Positions 60,682-64,000 of a DNA stretch of 64,000 nt are shown here, piece by piece (the stretch's first letter is position 1; every line of letters begins with the position of its first letter). The notes under the pieces were generated by a model. That model ran no database searches. It saw only the letters and a list, made by a program, of their open reading frames with translations, and had not been told where the DNA came from. The position numbers and the translations under genes are program-made. This DNA is from Pirellula staleyi DSM 6068 (GTDB lineage: Bacteria > Planctomycetota > Planctomycetia > Pirellulales > Pirellulaceae): positions 4,402,001 to 4,466,000 of the forward strand of contig NC_013720.1 of the NCBI RefSeq assembly GCF_000025185.1. Direction: 5' to 3'.

Positions 60682-61614
60682 TCAATTAAAGCAGGTCAAG
60701 CAAATGCGGTCTTCCGCGTCGAGTACATTTCCCTTGCAACCGCGCTTAGGGCACTTTTGTCGCACAACATCGTAGTTTCCTCGGCAAACAAAGCAGTGCA
60801 CAGTTATCGACGTTGGTGTGTTCGGCTGGAGCTGTGCTGTGTCCACAACAATATCCGAATCAGAATTCTCCAACTGGCAGTTGTAGCAACGATAGCGACG
60901 TTGCCGGGCATTAAATCCGAAGAATCGAAGACATTGTGCGGGTTCAAGCTCCTGAGTTGCATAAAGACACTCACGCGCGAGTCTGACTATGCAAGATCCG
61001 CCCCAATATGCGACGGAGCACGGCTCTGCATCAATGGCTTCCGCACGATGTGCAGTCCATTTATTTGGCCCTGTAAACACCTCAGAGATCTCGAGCACAT
61101 CCACGAGGACTTCGGTGGCAGTGAATCGAAGCGTTGGGTCCACGGTGTGCATGATCGTATTGCGACGCTTACGCAAGCGTTCATAAGTGCTCACAAAGGC
61201 GTCTAAAAGGCGAGGCGTGCAAAGTGTATTATGGGCGCGAATCAAGTCTTGAGCGTCGATTGTCTTGAATACGGAATAAGGAGTATCCACTTGGTTGCAT
61301 TTGCTAGGCCAATCACGAGGTGAACCGTCAATCAACAGGAATGGGCTGACTGCAGCGATGCGAGCCTTGATGAGGAACTCAATACCCTGCTGGAGTAGCG
61401 AAACAGCTGTTGACAGCGGTCGCTGTGCTGCTGCCCAATATTGGTCTGGGACTGTGTCTTTGTCGTCCCTATCGAAGTAGTCGGCCTCGTCCAAGTTAAG
61501 GCCAAGATCGATTGCTGTCTGCCATGCGAGATTCAAGTATCCAATCCCAGCAACATGGAAATCATCGCTTGTAGGTATGTCTGTGATCACATTCGGCCGC
61601 AATTCTAAAAACAT
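60682..61614 (-). CDS. HEPN-like protein with C-terminal double zinc ribbon
   Basis: The 310-residue protein has a helical N-terminal domain with GIEFLIKARIA and the HEPN motif in ERLRKRRNTIMHTVDP (R-N-x3-H, ~150-155). The C-terminus has four Cys pairs: CYNCQL, CFVCRG, CPKRGC and CLTC, making two zinc ribbons. An RNase with ribbons could read specific RNA or ribosomes. The start overlaps the end of the 93-residue gene (61605-61886) by 10 bases, so both form a small operon, with the second HEPN gene following. No partner toxin or antitoxin is recognised. Confidence 0.65.
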   Translation of the reverse strand: MFLELRPNVITDIPTSDDFHVAGIGYLNLAWQTAIDLGLNLDEADYFDRDDKDTVPDQYWAAAQRPLSTAVSLLQQGIEFLIKARIAAVSPFLLIDGSPRDWPSKCNQVDTPYSVFKTIDAQDLIRAHNTLCTPRLLDAFVSTYERLRKRRNTIMHTVDPTLRFTATEVLVDVLEISEVFTGPNKWTAHRAEAIDAEPCSVAYWGGSCIVRLARECLYATQELEPAQCLRFFGFNARQRRYRCYNCQLENSDSDIVVDTAQLQPNTPTSITVHCFVCRGNYDVVRQKCPKRGCKGNVLDAEDRICLTCFN

Positions 61615-61886
61615 TTTCTAAATAAACAGGATCCATTTTCACCAACAAGATTTACTATCCTGCACAGGTCATTCTTGATGTCAACGAAAATCTGAGAAAA
61701 CAGCGGAACATCAAGTTGAATCTTGGTTTCTCGAATTTCCGTTGTATGTGGGTAACCACTGATTTTCTCAATCCAGAAAGCTAACTCGCACGTATAGGCG
61801 TCAGCACGAACCGTCCGCTCTTCTTGCGCCACTTGACCCCAGTTAACATCCCACACTTCGGGCGGTGCCTCTTTCATTCTTGCCAA
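61605..61886 (-). CDS. Small protein upstream of the HEPN genes
   Basis: The 93-residue acidic protein (VWDVNWGQVAQEERTVRADAY; CELAFWIEKISGYPHTTEI) overlaps the zinc-ribbon HEPN gene by 10 bases. Overlap and size suggest an antitoxin or adaptor for the HEPN proteins, but no antitoxin fold is recognised by eye. Confidence 0.5.
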   Translation of the reverse strand: MARMKEAPPEVWDVNWGQVAQEERTVRADAYTCELAFWIEKISGYPHTTEIRETKIQLDVPLFSQIFVDIKNDLCRIVNLVGENGSCLFRKCF

Positions 61887-61903
61887 CGCTTTCTAAACGT
61901 CTA

Positions 61904-62086
61904 TCATCGCTCCACTCCCTTCGTCTTAATCTTCGTTTTCCGGCTCGCACTCACACTCACGTAATACGTCCCATCGCTCCCGATTCGCACGACTGGCTTG
62001 TGCTTGCAGCCGCTCACTGTCACCCGATCACCGGGTCGGCAACGATGCACCTTCCCCCCACCCCCCCGCCGTTTTTCCGTGGCCAT
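61904..62086 (-). CDS. Small basic protein
   Basis: The 60-residue protein is rich in Lys and Arg and reads as a small beta-barrel (HRCRPGDRVTVSGCKHKPVVRIG; TYYVSVSASRKTKIKTKG), the kind of basic single-domain protein common in phage clusters. AGGAG lies six bases before ATG 62086, which supports translation. It follows the 76-residue gene by nine bases. Confidence 0.55.
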   Translation of the reverse strand: MATEKRRGGGGKVHRCRPGDRVTVSGCKHKPVVRIGSDGTYYVSVSASRKTKIKTKGVER

Positions 62087-62095
62087 TCTGGGCTC

Positions 62096-62326
62096 CTATA
62101 GCTTCCGTTCGATTTCCTTCAATAGCCGCCTTCTCATAGCGGCCTCGCGTGTTCTTCGTTTGGCTTCTCGCTGCTCGGATTCCTCAATCAGTTGCAGCAC
62201 CTTTAGCAGTACAGCTCGCTTACCTTGATTCGCGGCCTGGCGATCGATCAGTCGCGGATGCGAATTGTCGAGTCGGGCGAGCTCACGGCCGAGAAACTTC
62301 TTGAGGAGTTCAAAAGGGTCGGTCAT
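62096..62326 (-). CDS. Small helical protein
   Basis: The 76-residue protein is a continuous charged helix (MTDPFELLKKFLGRELARLD; QLIEESEQREAKRRTREAAMRRRLLKEIERKL) and could be a coiled coil. It lies nine bases upstream of the small basic gene in the same direction. No function is recognised. It probably belongs to the phage-like cluster at 61.9-63.4 kb. Confidence 0.5.
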   Translation of the reverse strand: MTDPFELLKKFLGRELARLDNSHPRLIDRQAANQGKRAVLLKVLQLIEESEQREAKRRTREAAMRRRLLKEIERKL

Positions 62327-62400
62327 GTTCGGCGCTTTCAGAAACAGCAGCTCCCGGCATCTCGGCCAGCTGCATCACAGCCCCTAGCACATCAGGTCGC

Positions 62401-63053
62401 TCACTTCTCCCACCTGGCAGCGTGTTCCACTGGCATGGCGCTGCGTACTGCTCGAGTGATCCGCTTCGTCTCCGCTCGGTCGAAGGCCTGCCACAACGGA
62501 TGCTCGGCATAAACCGGGAATGCCCAGGTCTCAGCGGTCTGGATTCCCTTGGTTTGCTCGCGTGGATTGAAGTGCATCAGCAGGAAAGTGATGGCGCCGA
62601 ACTTCGAACGTGTTAGTAGGTGCCGCAACTGTCGCCGCTTGAACTTGTCTTCGTCGAGTGCGAACGAGGCCTGCGAGCAGACTTTGCAGTCGAATACGAA
62701 CTGTCGTTCATGTGGCACGAGCACCCCTTCGAAGTCCGGCAGGCTCGAGACTGGCTGCTACTTGCTTTCGATGAAGACGCCTTGAACTCCCGGATGCGCA
62801 TGGCCTTGCCGCTACGATCCATCATCAGCTCCAGTTCTTGGATCTTTTGCTGTTCCTTGCCCCGACTCCGATCATCCACGTCACGCCGCCAGTGGAGACA
62901 AGCTTCCGCGATGCGAAGCTGGTATTCGTAGAGGTCGAACTGGAAGTTCTGCTCGCAGAAGAGAACGAACGCCCTAAGCGTTCGCTTCAGAGCTTCCTGC
63001 TTCTGTGCCGGTGTCAGATTCCGAATCGTCTCCAGCGTTGGGAGTGTCGCCCG
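62401..63053 (-). pseudogene. Broken phage-like genes, including a RecU-like resolvase part
   Basis: Coding-like sequence is split between frames. One frame from 63053 to about 62780 reads RNLTPAQKQEALKRTLRAFVLFC and QLRIAEACLHWRRDVDDRSRGKEQQKIQELELMMD but has no ATG or TTG; only GTG 62879 is usable inside it. The next frame reads GVFIESK, then a TAG (62760-62758), then QPVSSLPDFEGVLVPHERQFVFDCKVC, KRRQLRHLLTRSKFGAITFLLMHFNPRE. The latter follows the RecU-like Holliday-junction resolvase/PD-(D/E)XK pattern with DFEG...FDCKV. If one gene, it carries a frameshift and a stop. Alternatively a GTG at 62724 starts a 107-residue truncated protein. Sequencing indels are a third option. Confidence 0.5.
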
Positions 63054-63243
63054 TCAGAAGATGACTGGCAAGTGCCGTTGCACCGTCCTTTCTTACCTTC
63101 ACCGTTTCTTCGCGTTTCTCCTTCCAACCGAAATGGTTTTGCATGTTGAACTTCCAAGAAATGGCGTTGAAGCCTTTGATCTTGCCGTTCGATCCCTCGT
63201 TACCCATCCGTTCCCAATGGAATTGCCTTTTGCGACGAGCCAC
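62974..63243 (-). CDS. Terminase small subunit-like/packaging-type protein (start uncertain)
   Basis: From GTG 63243 this is 89 residues. The frame stays open upstream to a stop at 63411 with coding-like sequence (DPCPLRNVAHVEAGYSDECF; DPQTLRTYIKEFPVDFDTDATEVARRKRQF) but no standard start. KGFNAISWKFNMQNHFGWKEKREE resembles the 'fN..aw.F.MKN.fGWkdk' line typical of phage terminase small subunits. An acidic low-complexity tail follows. Together with the RecU-like fragment it suggests a decayed or satellite-like phage module on the minus strand. Confidence 0.4.
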   Translation of the reverse strand: MARRKRQFHWERMGNEGSNGKIKGFNAISWKFNMQNHFGWKEKREETVKVRKDGATALASHLLTGDTPNAGDDSESDTGTEAGSSEANA

Positions 63244-63455
63244 CTCAGTCGCATCGGTGTCAAAGTCAACGGGAAATTCTTTAATGTACGTCCGAAGCGT
63301 CTGCGGGTCGCAATCCGGGAAGCACTCATCCGAATAACCAGCTTCTACATGGGCGACATTCCGGAGCGGACATGGATCGAAACTAGCACGAACAAGAACC
63401 TTTGGCGATCAATTCGTGTCCTCCGATAGAATCGCCATGCAATAAGGAGCACGGA

Positions 63456-64000
63456 ATGGCAACGTCGTTAGCACGTCAGTTCTTTGAGAAAGCAGTGGCC
63501 GGTGGCTCTGCGTTCCTGAAAAACCTGGTGACCGAGCAGCAAGTGGAAACCGAATGGCTCGACTTCAAGGGAGTGAGCCGAATGGATAACACACAGATGA
63601 GCGGCAATTGGAGTAAGTTCATCTGCGGATTCGCCAACAACGAAGGCGGCGTGGTGGTATGGGGCATCGACGCCCGCAAAGACAGCAACGGTGTCGACTG
63701 TGCTTGTGGTCTCTCGTTGTCGGCCGATCCCGCGTTACTTCGTTCCCGGTTGCAAGAGCTTCATCCGCGTGCCACCGATCCGCCTCTAAGGGGCGTTGAA
63801 TCTGTCGCCATCCACGAGACCGGTGACAGTGGGCCAGGCTTTGTCGTGTCATATGTGCCTGAAAGTGACGTGAAGCCTCACCGTGCGGAACTGATGGAGA
63901 ACAAGCCATATTACCTACGGGTTGGCGACTCGTTCCACAACCCGAGTCCATCGCTCTTGCGGAACCTGTTCTTCCCACGGTCGAGCACTAAACTCCGCGT
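63456..64000 (+). CDS. AlbA_2/Schlafen AAA_4-type protein (3' end beyond window)
   Basis: The gene is open to the right edge with 181 residues visible. ATG 63456 follows AAGGAG at good distance. EQQVETEWLDFKG then MSGNWSKFICGFANNEGGVVVWGIDARK is the AlbA_2/Schlafen AAA_4 signature ('E...lEfK.......i.k.i.AfaNt.GG.l.iGi.'). Later strands FVVSYVPESDVKPH and NKPYYLRVGDSFHNPSP complete it. Such proteins serve as regulators or defence effectors with nucleic-acid binding. The C-terminal domain that would tell them apart lies outside the window. It is convergent with nothing visible and divergent from the phage-like fragments. Confidence 0.8.
   Translation, partial: MATSLARQFFEKAVAGGSAFLKNLVTEQQVETEWLDFKGVSRMDNTQMSGNWSKFICGFANNEGGVVVWGIDARKDSNGVDCACGLSLSADPALLRSRLQELHPRATDPPLRGVESVAIHETGDSGPGFVVSYVPESDVKPHRAELMENKPYYLRVGDSFHNPSPSLLRNLFFPRSSTKLR

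Noticed and set aside
5291-64000. A second copy of the tRNA-Ser 3' end marking the right edge of the element
   Set aside because: I looked for GGTTCGAATCCTG followed by CCTCTCCG and saw no copy in the window. The right edge is probably outside it.
1-64000. CRISPR array
   Set aside because: The repeats found (5481-5561, 7839-7928, 9627-9734) are short and closely spaced, with no 30-40-base unique spacers and no cas genes. They are protein-binding repeats.

Overview
The window looks like a planctomycete chromosome, probably of the Pirellulaceae type. This rests on tandem SHOCT membrane proteins, a Tat-exported putative molybdopterin enzyme, an M28 peptidase with two C-terminal PDZ domains, medium-high GC, and a style of phage/plasmid-like gene common in that phylum. 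The species cannot be named from the sequence alone.

Layout. (1) 1-5.3 kb is ordinary chromosome, all on the minus strand: the 5' end of a Tat-signal oxidoreductase, two SHOCT membrane paralogues, a DinB-fold protein, a single-domain response regulator and a secreted M28 peptidase. (2) A tRNA-Ser(GCU) at 5291-5377 is followed by four copies of an 11-bp repeat and a divergent tyrosine recombinase. This is the classic left edge of an integrated element, and everything to the right appears to be cargo. No second copy of the tRNA 3' end was seen, so the right edge probably lies beyond 64 kb. (3) 7.2-10.7 kb is plasmid-like: a winged-helix Rep-like protein, four 22-bp iterons, inverted repeats, a strong terminator facing away from rep that may end an antisense RNA, and a DUF1016_N-like DNA-binding protein. 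(4) 10.9-14.8 kb is an McrBC restriction system whose McrB carries an EVE-like domain inside its AAA domain. It is followed within about 20 bases by an ~850-nt region with many long perfect helices, a candidate large ornate non-coding RNA. (5) 16.1-25.6 kb is a minus-strand operon of about 12 genes: DnaJ-trypsin membrane protease, DUF1257 (Ycf35-like), DUF2997, Ycf46-like AAA ATPase, several unknowns, a sliding-clamp-like protein, a possible recombination accessory protein, a RecB/Cas4-like nuclease and a 41-residue membrane peptide. (6) 27.4-45.9 kb is a tightly coupled plus-strand operon resembling DISARM: a helicase-DUF1998-nuclease fusion, a RelE-UvrD fusion, an SNF2 helicase, an Eco57I-class methyltransferase, a DUF2326 coiled-coil ATPase and a DUF4365 nuclease. 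(7) 46.0-52.6 kb carries a reverse transcriptase-nitrilase fusion (DRT class 1 type), then a catalytically degenerate long-B-like prokaryotic Argonaute coupled to a SIR2 protein. (8) After an IS66 remnant comes a 1605-residue nuclease-STAND protein (Avs-like), then two HEPN-domain proteins, small and decayed phage-like genes, and the start of an AlbA_2/Schlafen-type protein.

Taken together, 10-64 kb is a dense anti-phage defence island on an integrative element with its own replication-like region. Most of the recognised genes sense, cut, modify or react to foreign DNA or RNA. The most unusual features are the back-to-back RT-nitrilase, Argonaute and SIR2 genes next to a DISARM-like operon with non-canonical subunits, the large structured RNA behind McrC, and the Ycf46/DUF1257/DUF2997 operon with clamp-like and RecB-like partners.
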